Assembly (NCBI GenBank): GCA_021234155.1
Contig: JAJEKV010000065.1
Coordinates: 4,705,594-4,769,593 of the forward strand
Length of the DNA stretch: 64,000 bases
Direction: 5' to 3'
From: Isoetes taiwanensis
Taxonomy: Eukaryota; Streptophyta; Lycopodiopsida; Isoetales; Isoetaceae
Below are positions 41,954 to 53,730 of this stretch, in pieces. The notes under the pieces are model-generated. The model did no database searches and was not told the DNA's origin. It worked only from the letters and a program-made list of their open reading frames with translations. The position numbers and the translations under genes are program-made. Numbering within the stretch: the first letter of the stretch is position 1; every line of letters starts with the position of its first letter.

Positions 41954-44821
41954 ATGGCTGCGCCGGCGGCTTTACCTGCCATGTCGGCCGAAGAGGAGGC
42001 TGCTACTAAAAAGAATACTGATTGCGTCTATTTTTTGGCCTCTCCACTTACTTGCAAGAAGGTAAGAATTTCTTTCCTCTCTGTGTTCTTTGATCCCCAG
42101 CTCCTGCATGGGTGATTTGCTTAACTGCATTGTTTTTTGCATCTTGATCTTTTGGTCCGAGGTTCATTTCTCGCATTTAGGCACTTGACGAAAGCCCTAG
42201 TTCTCAAACCCTAATTCTTCTGATGCCTGGATTCCATTATCCATTTAGCTAAGAGTTTCTAGTTGCAATTGGTGTAAGATCTGGAAGTATCTTCAAGCTA
42301 CACAGATGCACGAAGAACATTTTCTAACTGTTTTATCAAAAGGTACAAACGAGTTTCTAACAATTTCTAACTGTTTTTTAACTGCAGGGAAGTGAATGCG
42401 AATTCAGACATAGTGAAACTGCAAGGATAAATCCAAGGGATTGCTGGTACTGGCTTGCAGGCAACTGCTTGAATCGCGACTGTCCTTTTCGTCATCCGGT
42501 ATGCAAATTTTTATTTTTTACTTTGAGTTGGTAATATGCAGCTAGCCATTCCTTACCTAACAGTTCAGGAGTTATTAATTGAATTCATGTTATTGAACAA
42601 AGACTTGTAATGCAATTTACATAGATTTTCAAAATTTATGGAAATGCAGTCATTAATATATATGCTAGAGATTAGAATATTGAAATGGCGATAATATTAC
42701 TAGTCTGCCTCCTTAGAGAACTATCATAACTTATTGCTGAGGTCTGTCTGCCCTTATTTTTCATTTTTTTTTACATTTATTGAAATATTATGTCCACCAT
42801 ATTTTCTAATTGCATCTGATATGGGCTATGTGATGCAGCCTTTAGATGGCAGGCTTGGCGCGGCAGCACCATCAGCGCCATCAGCACCAATAGCACCAAC
42901 AGCACAAGCACCGGTAGGCGGCAAAGCACGAGTTCCTTGTTACTTCTACGGTCAAGGTTATTGTGCCAAAGGAGATAAGTGCCCCTTCATGCATGGGTCT
43001 CCTGCTGTGCACATTCCAATGCTACAGAAACCTGCAGTAAAGCCTAGCCCCATTGTTAATCCAGAGCCTGTTGAAAAGCAGATTCTCAATGCTGATGCAA
43101 CTGTTCCAAAAAACCCAGTCCCACAGATGGAGGTACAGGAACACATGGAAAAAAAACTTGATAAGGTTCCTTCACCACAGATAATCTCTAGACAGGAAGA
43201 TGGGGAAGTGGAAATATCGGTTTTCTTAGAAAATGGGTTAGACAGAACTAAGATCTCAGATGCTGCCATAACAGTTAACAACAGACAACATGCTAGACAA
43301 TCCTATCTTGTAGAACGTTCACAAAATGGACGTGAAACAGAAGAGCGATGGGAAGAATCATCTCCTGGTTTTGATGTTCTCGTAGACGATGGACCTGAGC
43401 AGTTAGCTTACCCGGAGGATGCAGATTTTGGTCATGATGTTCCCTTAGAAACTGAGAGAGGACGTCCATTGACTAGGGGAATGCATTATCATGAAGATCT
43501 TGATGGGTTTGATTATGATTATGGCGATGTATATACACAGGCTGCTGTTTTCGATTCAGGGGGTTCGTACAAACATGGTTATGAGCATTATGATCAGCTG
43601 GGATATGACCGACGTTATGATCACAGCGAGTATGATCTTGCTAATTATGAACCGACGCCACCTTCTTATGAACATAATTATGAACGTGAAGATTATTATG
43701 ACCATATTGTCCAGTCACAGGGCAGACCTTACAGCGATGGGCCTATTGACCATGGATTCCAAGGTTTGTTAGAAAAAGAGTTACATGCAAGTAGTAATAG
43801 TGGTGACTTGAGGAATCGACTTGCAAAGCGCCGGAGGTTAGACCAATTGCAGCCAAAAGGTTCATGGAGAGACAGGGTTGCAAGTGATTTTGAGCAAAAC
43901 CGGAGATTCAGGGATGATCATTTGAAAAGGAAGGAATACCACGGGCACGGCTCACGATCTGGCAATAGAAGATCTCGTGAGAGAAGTACTTCTGAGGGCA
44001 GAACCAGGCGGATGCATGAGTTTCCAAGTGACATTTCTGATCAGTCTCCAGGAAGATATTCCTCTAGAAATTCACGACGAGCTCGAGGATTTGCTGATAA
44101 CCACCATCGTGGAAGCAGAGAAAGTGAGCATGTAAGGCCATCAAAGGGTACAGAATCTTCAGTGCATGTGGAAAGGAGCAGCAGACCAGCATTCACTCCT
44201 AGAAGGGGAGAGACACGACAGCACTCAACTGAATTTGCTGCACCAAAAAGTCTTGCCCAGATCAAAGCAGAAAAGACAGAGGTGTCAAAGCCATCGGTTG
44301 TCAAGCCAGAAACAGAAGAACCTAATCCTGTAACGTCCTCTGAGATGGTTTCAATTCGTCAAGAATTTCCTGAAGAAGAAAAGATGAAGAGTTTGGGAAA
44401 AGAAGGTCAGAAAGGTCCTACTTTTGAAGGCCCTAAGCCACTAAGTGCAATCCTTAGGCAAAAAAGAAAATCTGCTGCAGACACTGACAAATCATCTCAA
44501 GAAAGAAGAAAAAACAAGTTGGAGCCTATGTCGGAAAATTGTTTTTCAGTTGAAGGATCTGGTAAGAATTCCCATGGGTTTGTTGTTGAGGACATTGATA
44601 CCAGAATTGACATAGGACTTGCCAAGCAACCTGGAGATTTAGAGACTGGTTCTGCAAATGAATGGACGAAGGAAACTTTTAGGGACACACAACCAAAGAC
44701 TAGACATCAGAATGAACATCTCAATACTGTACATGGAAATGGTGCAGAGGGTAAGGAGCTCGCTCTAGAGGATGAAGAAGAGGATGATTTTGCCAAGAAG
44801 CTCGGTGGTTTCTTTTCATAG
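41954..44821 (+). CDS. CCCH zinc-finger protein, three exons
   Basis: Exons 41954-42061, 42388-42498 and 42839-44821, joined at GT-AG introns in phase 0. Three CCCH fingers: C-x9-C-x5-C-x3-H (NTDCVYFLASPLTCKK onward, across exons 1-2), C-x7-C-x4-C-x3-H (DCWYWLAGNCLNRDCPFRH) and C-x7-C-x5-C-x3-H (PCYFYGQGYCAKGDKCPFMH). This order matches plant zinc finger CCCH proteins of the AtC3H17/C3H32 group and animal ZC3H11A. The long last exon encodes a Tyr/His/Asp-rich low-complexity region, an Arg/Ser-rich region (SRERSTSEGRTRR), SLAQIKAEK, PLSAILRQKRKS, and the end EDDFAKKLGGFFS. Likely a nuclear RNA-binding protein in mRNA processing or export; this role is inferred from the family. About 734 residues, no damage seen. 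Confidence 0.9.
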
Positions 44822-45594
44822 ACATATTGCTGAACAGATTCTGCTCAGAGTAGTTTCAAGCCTTGTCCAGCTTGTAATTGAAGATGTTGTTTGGAGCCAA
44901 TGAGAGCTTTGTTAACAATTTGTTATGCCACGAACTTGCAAGCAAACAAAATGTCTTAACAGACATTCCTTTCCAAGATGCATTTCAAAATGTCATGGGC
45001 GTGTCCAAAATGCTGACGTTTAAGTTTACTTACCATTTTGTTCACAGTAAGCACAAGCTAATGCAGTTAACTGGTTCCTTATTGCTCATGTCATACATTG
45101 GAGCAGGTGATTCTTGGTGTTCTTTAGGTCACAGCTAAACATTTTATCCATTCAAGCAAAGGCAACGACATGCTACAATTGTGTGATCCTTTGTAACATG
45201 CCATATTTCTCAATGAGTCTGAAGAAATTATGGTTAACATTTGTGGCTAATGCTTACTGTCAACCTTAATCAAGCATGTCATGGAAGTTTTGTACCAGTT
45301 TTTGGGTATCAAAAATTAGGATCTGTGTGAACCTTACGGTGGCTCAGAAATGACTATACTTAATGTCTCCATCTGGTCTGATGCTGAGCGTTGGCCCAGG
45401 AATCGTGTGATGGCATAACTTGTTTAAATTGGTGATTGTATTCATATTTTAGATTGTACCACGATGCTACAGTATTTTCTTCCGATGAAGATGAAGCTTA
45501 AACCGGTGCAGTTTGCAACTCCAATAAGTCATTTACTAATCTTTTTCTTTCAAAAGGGAAAATATGACTTCGGGATTCAGAAATGACAAAGCAA
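44822..45594 (+). other. 3' flank of the CCCH gene
   Basis: Probably holds the 3' untranslated region, then spacer up to the copia fragment. No second gene is visible; the open frame at 44878-45138 has no motif. Confidence 0.5.
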
Positions 45595-46846
45595 CTAGGT
45601 TCCCCAATCCACATAAAGCGCAATCACTGCAAAGTGTTCTTGACTTCTCTTAAGATACACATTGGAATCTGCAGAACTTGGTAGAAATCCATCAGAAATA
45701 AGATAAGAGTTCATTTTCACATACCAGGCTCTAGAGGCTTGTCGTAGACTATATAAAGCCTTTCGCAAGCGGCAAACCAGTCCCTCATTACCACTTACTT
45801 CAAAACCTTCTGGTTGACTCATGTAGATTTCTTCACTAAGATCTCCATTGAGAAATGCAGTTTTGACATCCATTAACAAACCATATTGAGCGGCAAATGC
45901 TAGCAATACTCTCAAACTAGTGAGACTAACAACAAGTGAGAAAGTTTCCTCGGCAAATGCTAGCAATACTCTCAAACTAGTGAGACGAACAACAAGTGAG
46001 AAAGTTTCCTCATAATCGATTCCGGCCTATCCTTTCGCAACTAGTCGTGCTTTGAACTTATCAAATGAGCCATCTGCTTTGTACTTGGAGCGAAAGATCC
46101 ATTTACATTTAATTGGCTTTCGTCCTTCAGGAATTTCAACAAGCTCCCAAGTACCTTTGTTGATAAGAGATTCAAACTCTGCTTCCATGGTCATGCGTCA
46201 ATTCTCAGCTTGTGACGAAGTCATAGCCTCTTTCACTGTAACTGGATCTGCACTAGTAGCTAAAGCAGCATAATATTCCAAGATCCGTTTGGTGGGCTTC
46301 CATTGCCGTCATGACCTCATCAGCACCATCATATAAATCAAACTCATGTACAAAATCATCTTCCACTTCAAGATTTACAAGCTCATTTCCAACACAAGGA
46401 TGTAAAGATTTATTATCCACATTAGGATTCACAGCTTGAAGACGAGGAGGCCTCTCAGCATCCACATTCAGATTTAATTCGCTATCAAATAGCTGAAAAT
46501 CACGAAGAATAACATTAGGGTCATGACGAGAAGTAACCATGTTAGCCATAATAGACTCATCAAAAACTGCATCACGACTAGTAATGACTCTTCCCGTAGC
46601 AATACCATAAAATCGGTATCCCTGTGCCTCGACAGCATAGCCTACAAAGATGGCTTTGAGGCCGACTGGATCAAACTTCTTTCTCTTCTCTTTTGGAATA
46701 TGAACATAGGCTAACAACCAAAAACTCGCAAATTTTGAACATTTGGTTTTACTTCTGACCATAATTGCAAAGGAGTTACGCCTTTTAGAGAAGAGTTTAC
46801 CATTCAATTTTGTACATAAACAGCAGTAGCAACAACTTCTGCTCAA
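45595..46846 (-). pseudogene. copia reverse transcriptase and linker region
   Basis: 46846-46253 is the integrase carboxy-terminal part (GLKAIFVGYAVEAQGYRFY). 45975-45595 is reverse transcriptase with LMDVKTAFLNGDLSEEIYM, QPEGFEV and CRLRKALYSLRQASRAWY. It stops at ALYVD, just where the catalytic YVDD box should be, so the active site is lost. A 62-bp tandem duplication (45891-45952 and 45953-46014) interrupts the domain. Confidence 0.85.
45891..46014. repeat. 62-bp tandem duplication in the copia element
   Basis: Two copies of CGGCAAATGCTAGCAATACT... ending AAAGTTTCCT, differing at one base. Confidence 0.85.
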
Positions 46847-47463
46847 AATAACTTATCCAAACCAACATGAATAAGCATACATCGAACAACATTGATTATC
46901 GCACGATTCTTGCGCTCAGCAACACCATTTTGCTGAGGAGAATAAGGAATGGTATGTTCACGAGCTATACCGTGCTCTTCACAAAAATACTTGAATTGAG
47001 CAGAAGTAAATTCTCCACCATTGTCAGTACGTAATCTCTGGATCACTTTGCCAGTCTGAGTCTCCGCCATATTTTTAAACACTTGGAATTTGGTGAAGAC
47101 TTGGGACTTCGTAGAGATAAAATACACAAAAGCTCTACGGGAAAGATCATCCACAAATAAGATGAAACATTGTGCACCACTCAAAGCATAAGGTAGTGGG
47201 CCACTTACATCAGCATGCACAAGCTCCAAAAGCTGTGTTGCACGTTTGCCTTTCACATTGAAAGGACGGCGATGTTGCTTTCCAATAGCACATGCCTCAC
47301 ATACACCCATTGATGCAGTGCTACTCAATGATAGACCATCCACGATTCTATCAGAGGCCATGTCCAATAAATATTGGAAGTTCACATGTGTAAAACGACG
47401 ATGCCACAATGTGCTTGATTCATCCCCACTGGCAGAAATAAGATTCACAAAATCATCGATCAA
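46843..47463 (-). pseudogene. copia integrase
   Basis: GAG-pre-integrase zinc module (LWHRRFTHVN...CEACAIGKQHR) and integrase core with ELVHADVSGPLP, RLRTDNGGEFTS and PQQNGVAERKNR, which supply D, D and E. The core itself is open, but flanking frames are broken. Confidence 0.88.
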
Positions 47464-48567
47464 CCTAAACTCATAGAGATGACCTTCTCGCGGGGCAACT
47501 CCAAGTACACATCCATCTTGAATAGATTTACACTATCCTCTATCAAACTGAATGATTAAGCCAAGATCTGCAAGTCTAGAGACCGAAACAAGATTGCAGC
47601 GCAAACCAGGAACATGTACCATGCGAGTCACCAAGAAATATAAGCTTTTGAACTGAAAGTGGGCGATAATTCTTTAACCAGTGCTTATGGAATGTCATAT
47701 GTTGTGTGGCACATGAATCAATAGTCATGGAAACAACAGTTTCTATAGAAAAAGCAGCTTCAAAAGCTGCATCACATGCAATACTAGCATGTTCATCCCG
47801 AATAGGAGGTCCATCTCGAATTGCCTGAAGTAAAATTTTATGCTCATTCTCAAGTATAGCCAATTGCTGATTACCACCACCATGACCTTGGCTGTAGCCA
47901 CGACCACGACTGCATCTAGTATCAGTAACAAAAGCCTTTTCATCTTCTAGACCTCGTTTCTTACTATCAACAATTAAAAGCTTGATCTTCTTGCATAGAT
48001 TGCCTTTATAATTTTCTTACTCCATCTTTTAAAGATTTACAAGCTCGATCTAAGGTCGTAGATTTTTTCTTGGCTACAACTGTCGTAAGAGTCTGAAGCT
48101 CTTCTGGCATGGATTCCAGAAAATGAACAACATGTTGATCATGCAGAATACTAGCACCAGCTGTGGACAGTGTTTCTAGAAGCGCTTTAAATTTATCCAC
48201 ATGTTCGTCGAACGAACCATTTAAACGATACTGCAATGATGTAAGATCCTTGCGGAGACTAAGCACTTCATGCATAGAGAGCATAGAGAATCAGTGCTCG
48301 AGTTGTTTGATCTTTTTCATTCCAGTCATCTACATCCTTAACCCAAGCATCGTATGCAACACCATTCTGAACAAGATTACTGGTAATTGCATCAACTGGC
48401 TGCACCGGAGGAAAGTTATTCACGGTCACAATTCCAAAAAGCTTTTCGCTTTGCAGGACGAGCTCCATCTTGATCTTCCAAGATGGATATCCAGCTCCAA
48501 AGAAAACATACAAAGTTTTCGTCCCAGTGAGTCCCGAAAATTCACAACCGCCCCAGAACCAGATGCA
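47464..48567 (-). pseudogene. copia gag and protease
   Basis: Gag part with YPSWKIKMELVLQSEKLFGI, ALILYAL and HEVLSLRKDLTSLQY...HVVHFLESMP, typical of the gag core. The protease has MTIDSCATQHMTFHKHW where copia proteases usually read DSGAT/S, so the active-site Gly is replaced by Cys. Frame changes near 48280, 47990 and 47860. Confidence 0.8.
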
Positions 48568-48568
48568 A

Positions 48569-48580
48569 GCTCTGATACCA
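48569..48580 (-). promoter_or_regulatory. copia primer-binding site
   Basis: TGGTATCAGAGC on the minus strand, directly adjacent to the LTR. Confidence 0.88.
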
Positions 48581-48783
48581 TGTTGAACTTGCTGGTTTAC
48601 TAAGAGCACACAAGAGAGAGAGGTATGCACCACAAAAGAAGACACATGTATTGAATGATATGTGTTACAATATGTAGGTACCATAAAAGGTATTTCCTAT
48701 GGAAAAAGGTGAAAGCTAAAAGTAGCTACATTGCCTTTTTATAAAGGCACGCTGCCTTCTTAGAATAGGCAGCTTCACTAACA
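48581..48783 (-). repeat. copia 5' LTR, 203 bp
   Basis: Starts and ends with TGTT...AACA in either direction. Its outer 4 bases (AACA, 48780-48783) are the target duplicated by transposon B. Confidence 0.75.
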
Positions 48784-48810
48784 TGGTGAAAGTATGCTGG
48801 TGGGTATCAA
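48784..48810 (+). repeat. left terminal inverted repeat of B
   Basis: Matches the reverse complement of 52641-52667 at 25 of 27 positions. Confidence 0.88.
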
Positions 48811-49101
48811 ATAAACGCGGTTCAGCACCCAGCACCAGCACGCTTCATACTATTTTCCACCCTTTACCAATTGAAGTCTAACCTATTCTATGCCCGTCAC
48901 TTCACATAGGGCGTACCCGTTCTAATCATAACCTGCTTACCGCCCACCGTAACTAATGAATGTGACCCGAAGGGTAGCGAATTTTGAATTTGTAATTTGC
49001 AACCGTGTTCCCCACCTTTTGCTACTCCGGCCAAATAGCCCGCGGAGAAGAAGCTCGAGAATTTCCGCATTCACTCTAGTATTCCAAAACTCAAACGCAC
49101 T

Positions 49102-50227
49102 ATGGTGAAGAAGGTTGTTAATCCGCCGGCTCAGCCAGTAATTCCAATGGATGCCATGCGCAGGGTAAGCAAAATGCACTGCCAATTTTGATGGCTTACG
49201 GCGCCCTGTTAATTTGTTTTTTCTTGCTTTCTTTCAGCCCAGAAGGAACGTGCCGCTAAGACTGGACCTGGCTGATTGCCGAACTGAGGAGGATTTCTAT
49301 GCTTATGCGGGTCTATCACACGAGGGTGTACATCCCTCTCAATTTCGAACGGATGTGATTTCTGCAGCAGAGTATAATGAGGTTTGGGACACCAATGGTG
49401 TCATTCCAAACAAGACATCCATCGACAAAGTAAGGCCAGAGCATGAAGAAGCTCTAATTGAACTGTTGAGCAAGATATACCCAGAAGGGTTGAAGAACAG
49501 AGAAGTAAGAAAGACAGTTTCCTTTTTATTTGCATTCAACAACTGCCAGAGGGCCAAGCAGGATCCAGAAAATTTTAAGGTTAATTGGGCAGCAGTGGCA
49601 GCAAAAAGTAGGGTGTATTCGAGCAAGGTCAAGAGTGAACCCAGCACCAGCGACCCTGTGAGCATAGCAGAGCCCAGCAAATCACAGCAGACAGCAGCAC
49701 CTGAAAGCATAGCAGAAAGGCCAGCCTCAGCAGGCACTGCTGTAAAATTAGAAGGGAGGTTGTCATTCAGGAGTACTGCAATGTGTCCACCAGCATTCTC
49801 AGCTTATGGGAAAAATATTTCCCGTCTGGAAAGCATGATCCAAGATATGCAGGATGCCCTAAAAATGCAGCAGAGTGACCTAGTGTCAAAGAAGGAACAG
49901 GCTGCACAATCTCAGGCAAAGGGCACCTTCTTCTCGGCTGCAGAGGGGAAGTTGAAGACCATAAAGGACAATATTGCACGTCTTCAAGCACTGTCAGATC
50001 CTAATACAGGTGTCTCTGCTGAGATTCATTCTTTGGAGAGGGAGAAAGATATGGCAGAGTATATGCTGAAGTCCCTACTTGAAATGGGGGGTGGGCCAAT
50101 AGATCAAACCATGATACAAAAGGTGGCAGCACTAACTGCTGAGATTGCCAACAACGAGACAGTGCTGCACAAAAAGAGTGTCATGAATCTTGTCATCACT
50201 CAAGTAAAAATGGGTTTCCTTCAATAG
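49102..50227 (+). CDS. second gene of B, coiled-coil protein, 3' truncated
   Basis: Exon 1 49102-49164 (MVKKVVNPPAQPVIP...) and exon 2 49238-50227, with a 73-base GT-AG intron in phase 0. The first part has DLADCRTEEDFYAYAG and RKTVSFLFAFNN...FKVNWAAVAAKS, the segment resembling IPLYFARAYALHY...VSIDWDEVKASAS in the second gene of A. Then a Ser/Pro/Ala-rich linker and a coiled coil (SRLESMIQDMQDALKMQQ, LQALSDPNT, SLEREKDMAEYMLKSLLEM). The frame ends shortly after the deletion junction at about 50150. No protease domain is present. It may bind DNA or bridge the transposase, but that is a guess. Confidence 0.7.
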
Positions 50228-52344
50228 CTTTCTGATCCCAGAACTGATGTCCATCCTATACGTGATGTGGACGAGAATTGTTATCTGGTCATTGTGCCAA
50301 TGCTGGCTTTGAACCTCCCTTTGTATTTTTATGCTGTAATTCTCTGCAAAATCAATTACAGAAACAATGGTGCCATCTTGGATATTGTCCAGGCAACTCC
50401 TGAATTGCATGGCCTGCCATCTAGCCCTGTAATTGTATGGCACGAATATCTTCAATGTGGAACACAGATATGAAATGAAATCCTTCACTGCCGTTCTCTT
50501 GTAAGACAATCTAAGGACTGGCTTTGGTCCTTTCTTTTTTTTCCCCTTGCCATTTGAGGTCTCGTCTTGTGCTGCAGCTTCAGACTGTGTCCCACCAGCT
50601 ACCTTGGATTTCTTACTTTTGTTTCCCTTCTTCTCGGCTTGTGCTGCAGCTTCAGGCTGTGTCCCACCAGCTACCTTGGATTTCTTACTTTTGTTTCCAT
50701 TCTTGGTGGCATTGGATCTTTTCTTTCTGCTGCCACCTGGCACTTCCTTGGTAACGCAGTCTGCAACTCCACCAGCTTCTTCTGTCTCGACTGGAATCTG
50801 TAACAAGGTCTGTAGCATAAAACAGAAGATTAGCGCAAAGTTGAAAGCACAAAAGCAGTATTCAGCGGATGACAGCACATAGCAGCATGTTTCAGCATGC
50901 AATAAAGAGAGTATTACCTTTTCAAACGTTTTCCATTCAAGCAAGAACTCATGATTCTCTCTTTCTCTTGGACATATAGGAAGACTTTTTATGCCACACT
51001 TTTGACATTTCTGCATCAAGCAATCATCTTTATACCATTCTTCACCCTCGCTCTTGTTGCAAACCACAACCCTCCAGAGCTCGCTGGTTGAGTCATACGT
51101 ATGTTGGCTGGCCAGACACTTCTCACCAGGTCCACAGACCTCGCAACAGCACTTGCACTCTTCACCATGAAATCCAGTTTTCGCTGACCTTAATGCATTC
51201 AGAGCTACCCTGGCATACTCCAACTTCATATGGTATATGCAACAGCAGGTTTCCCTTTCTGATACTTTCTTTACATAAATAGGCTTCAACTTCTCGAAAG
51301 CCTTTAAGCAAACAGGGTGTTCAGGATGTGCCTTTTTGTATTGTTGAAATAGCTGCAGCTGAATGGTGGCCTTTGGTTAGAAATATTTATGCAATAATAG
51401 CAAGGGCCTTTTGTATGGAAACTTATACCTGTGTAACCTCCATAAGGTGCAAGGGATAAGAAATTCGAAAGCCTGACTCCCCAACAGTGTTCACAACATC
51501 TTTCTTGCAAGGAGAGACTCTGCTATTTTGTTTCCAGAATTTTGTTATGCTTTGCTTGCAAGCAGGGGTGAGAGAATCGCACCTCAACCTCCTTTGGAAG
51601 CAAGACCACAGACCATTTCCAAGGACGGCTTCCGATTTTCTTAATGCAGCAGTTGCAATTGTTGACCTCATGCAACCTATCATGAGAAATATTGCACATT
51701 AATCAATGAACATATCCCAGCCAGCATCACTCGGAAGATACAAGCACTTAAAAGCATAAAGAAGCACAGGCATGAAAGCAAGAATTAGATGTACCTAACA
51801 GCCCCGCCATAGTGGAATTGCATCTGGATTTTGTGGAAGAAGCCATCACCAGTGTCGAGGTTCTGGCTCTCCAAATATCATGGTTCCTTTGCCTCTTTGT
51901 GGCTGCCATTGTCTGTTTCAAGTTGTTGAGCAGCACCCCCGCTGCCTTGCACTCCTTTGGATTTGGCGAAATTCCAGGTTCTGAGATTTCCATTTCGTGG
52001 TGATGAACCACCCTCTTCATCACATCGGCCTTGAGTTCGGGTGAATGCTTTTTGGTGAGCTTGTTGAAGTAATCAACTACAAGCTTGGCTATTTCTTGCC
52101 TGCGTCTCATGCTCAGATCTTCCCGTTCAACCGCTGCTTTTCTCATCTTATTCCGTAATCTGTATTCTCTCTTTCTCTCTGCATCCAATTTCTTGTAAAT
52201 TGCAGAGGAAACTGGATCTTCACGCGATATTTCCTGTGTTGCATTGACATCCAACAAATCTGGAACATTGTATTGGAATTCATCAGGCCGAAAATCCAAT
52301 GCTAAACGTGTGATTGGCTCCAGGCCGGTATCAGGGAGCGCCAT
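50150..52344 (-). CDS. transposase of B, 3' truncated, four exons
   Basis: Exons 52344-51795, 51676-51429, 51358-50918 and 50809 to about 50150, joined in phase by GT-AG introns. No frameshift or early stop was found in them. Blocks: FWKQNSRVSPCKKDVV, a Cys-rich region (ETCCCIYH, CKCCCEVCG, CQKCGIKSLPICPRE), a Lys-rich repeat, then FVPYNYRARWQAMQF, IVSVIDFAENYS, QSQHWHNDQITILVHIT and FYLSDDKIHDTLFVQH. The last block aligns with FISDDKTHDTHFVQK in A. The second aspartate (SDGC in A) and all later sequence are missing, lost in the internal deletion. It cannot be a complete transposase but could retain DNA binding. Confidence 0.8.
50566..50702 (-). repeat. 72-bp coding duplication in the B transposase
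   Basis: Two tandem copies, each encoding KSKKSKVAGGTQ and EAAAQ, in the Lys-rich linker. Length keeps the frame. Confidence 0.85.
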
Positions 52345-52640
52345 GAAATTCCTGAGAGAGGGAGAATAAGTGAATTGGAGGGAGAATTTGTGCGGGCCAT
52401 GAGATCGAAGTAGTTCTGGGCTCGATCGAATTTGCAACGTACTATCACTCGCGCGAAAATCCATCCAAAATCCCACAATCATTTTCCTAACGGTTCGTTG
52501 GTGAGGTGGACGTGCGAGTACATGAAGGGCGTCAAAAAAATGACGGGCAGTTACACCCACCAGCACCCAAATTAAGCAAAAGCAGGGGTGCTTTAAGCGG
52601 GCTAAAACCCTGCTATAAGCATGCGTCCGAACGCATGCTT
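52345..52640. other. right subterminal region of B
   Basis: Upstream of the transposase start. Contains the perfect hairpin AAGCATGCGT-CCGA-ACGCATGCTT next to the right inverted repeat, and repeated CACCCACCAGCACCC phrases that echo the left subterminal CAGCACCCAGCACCAGC. Confidence 0.7.
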
Positions 52641-52667
52641 TTGATACCCACCAGCATACTTTTACCC
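52641..52667 (-). repeat. right terminal inverted repeat of B
   Basis: Reads GGGTAAAAGTATGCTGGTGG on the minus strand, followed outside by the second AACA copy (52668-52671). Confidence 0.88.
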
Positions 52668-52671
52668 AACA

Positions 52672-53730
52672 ATGGGGTGTTAGTACCCTGCTCGCTTCTC
52701 TCTGTGCATCGCATGCCATGCTTGCTTGTCTCTCCTTGCTGGGGCATGCTCGCTTCTCTCAGCTTACCACATGTACAACCTGAAACTTTTTGTTGAAACT
52801 CAATGTTCTTTGGACGGCTTTTGTTTTTGTATTTTGTTAAGAAATAGCGATTAGGATGGGTTTAACGATTAGGATGGAAAGGAATTAGATGGGGGTTTGA
52901 GCTACCACGAGTAAAAATATAAAAACACAAAAGAAAAAGAGAATGAAGCAAATCTCATATATTTACAAATACATATAGAACTTCTAGTTAGCAATCCTCT
53001 TTTATGACTCCTATTTAGCTATCCTCTTTCTTAGTGCTCCTCGTTTGTGACGATCCTGGTCACTTCATGGTCCAGTATATATGTATTTTTATATATGTCC
53101 ATACATATGTTTGGCATGCGTGCAGCATAAAGAGCATATATACAAGGTTTTCTTCTATGGAACAGGATTTTGCAAGAGGTTTTGTAGAGTGAGGAGGAAT
53201 CATATGGAGGAAGCTTTTGAAGAGCAAGTTTTTGCCGAGCATGAAGGCAGAGGAACATGGATGAGGCAAAAGCTTGGAGATCACATCTGCATCAATTGTC
53301 TTCTTTCATGTGGAGTCTTACATCTAAGGCTCTGTTGCTTGTATGAGATGTCATGATGGCTTTGGGGGTTACATAGTAATCAGTAACGATTTATGATTTG
53401 AATTGAGTAAGCTCTTAGGTCTGAGTTAATCAGTTGATTAATCAGTGCTCCTTGATATTTGGCATGGCTTGTTGTATTGGAATCTCAGTACTAGTTGATG
53501 AGATTGAGTTGAATCATGAAAGAATGAAATAGAAATTATCAGAGGATTGAAATCTTACAGATAGCTTCCGGAATGCGTCTTTGGCAGACCCTAGTGTGTA
53601 TAATGTTCCTTAACCACCCCGACCTAATCTACTAGCCAAAACATCTGGATATTTATGGGAAATCCATCCCACCCTCCTATAGTGGTATTAGGAAACACCA
53701 CATCAAGATCTACTCGAATGGTCTCCCATA
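52672..53730. other. flank with decayed LTR sequence
   Basis: Starts with repeated GCTCGCTTCTCTC and GCATGC phrases, then AT-rich sequence with short unsupported open frames. The part near 53570-53730 reads, on the minus strand, as the likely start of a gypsy 3' LTR (TGTATGGGAG onward). Confidence 0.4.

Larger units (their letters stand above)
45595..48783 (-). mobile_element. Ty1/copia element, 3' truncated
   Basis: Order on the minus strand is LTR (48783-48581), primer-binding site, gag, protease, integrase, reverse transcriptase; integrase before reverse transcriptase identifies Ty1/copia. It ends inside the reverse transcriptase at about 45597, so RNase H and the 3' LTR are missing. Several stops and frame changes are present. 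Transposon B is inserted at the outer edge of its LTR. Confidence 0.9.
48784..52667 (+). mobile_element. DNA transposon B, 3.9 kb, relative of A
   Basis: Inverted ends of 27 bp with two mismatches (48784-48810 and 52641-52667), containing AAAGTATGCTGGTGGG, and a 4-bp duplication AACA (48780-48783 and 52668-52671). The outer 13 bases at the right end are GGGTAAAAGTATG, which agrees with the end of A at 11 of 13 positions. It carries a second-gene homologue on plus and a transposase homologue on minus, convergent as in A. Both genes lose their 3' ends at one junction near 50150, so B is an internally deleted derivative. Confidence 0.88.

Noticed and set aside
53031-53356. Short overlapping open frames on both strands
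   Set aside because: No motif, no splice support, and they lie in decayed LTR flank.
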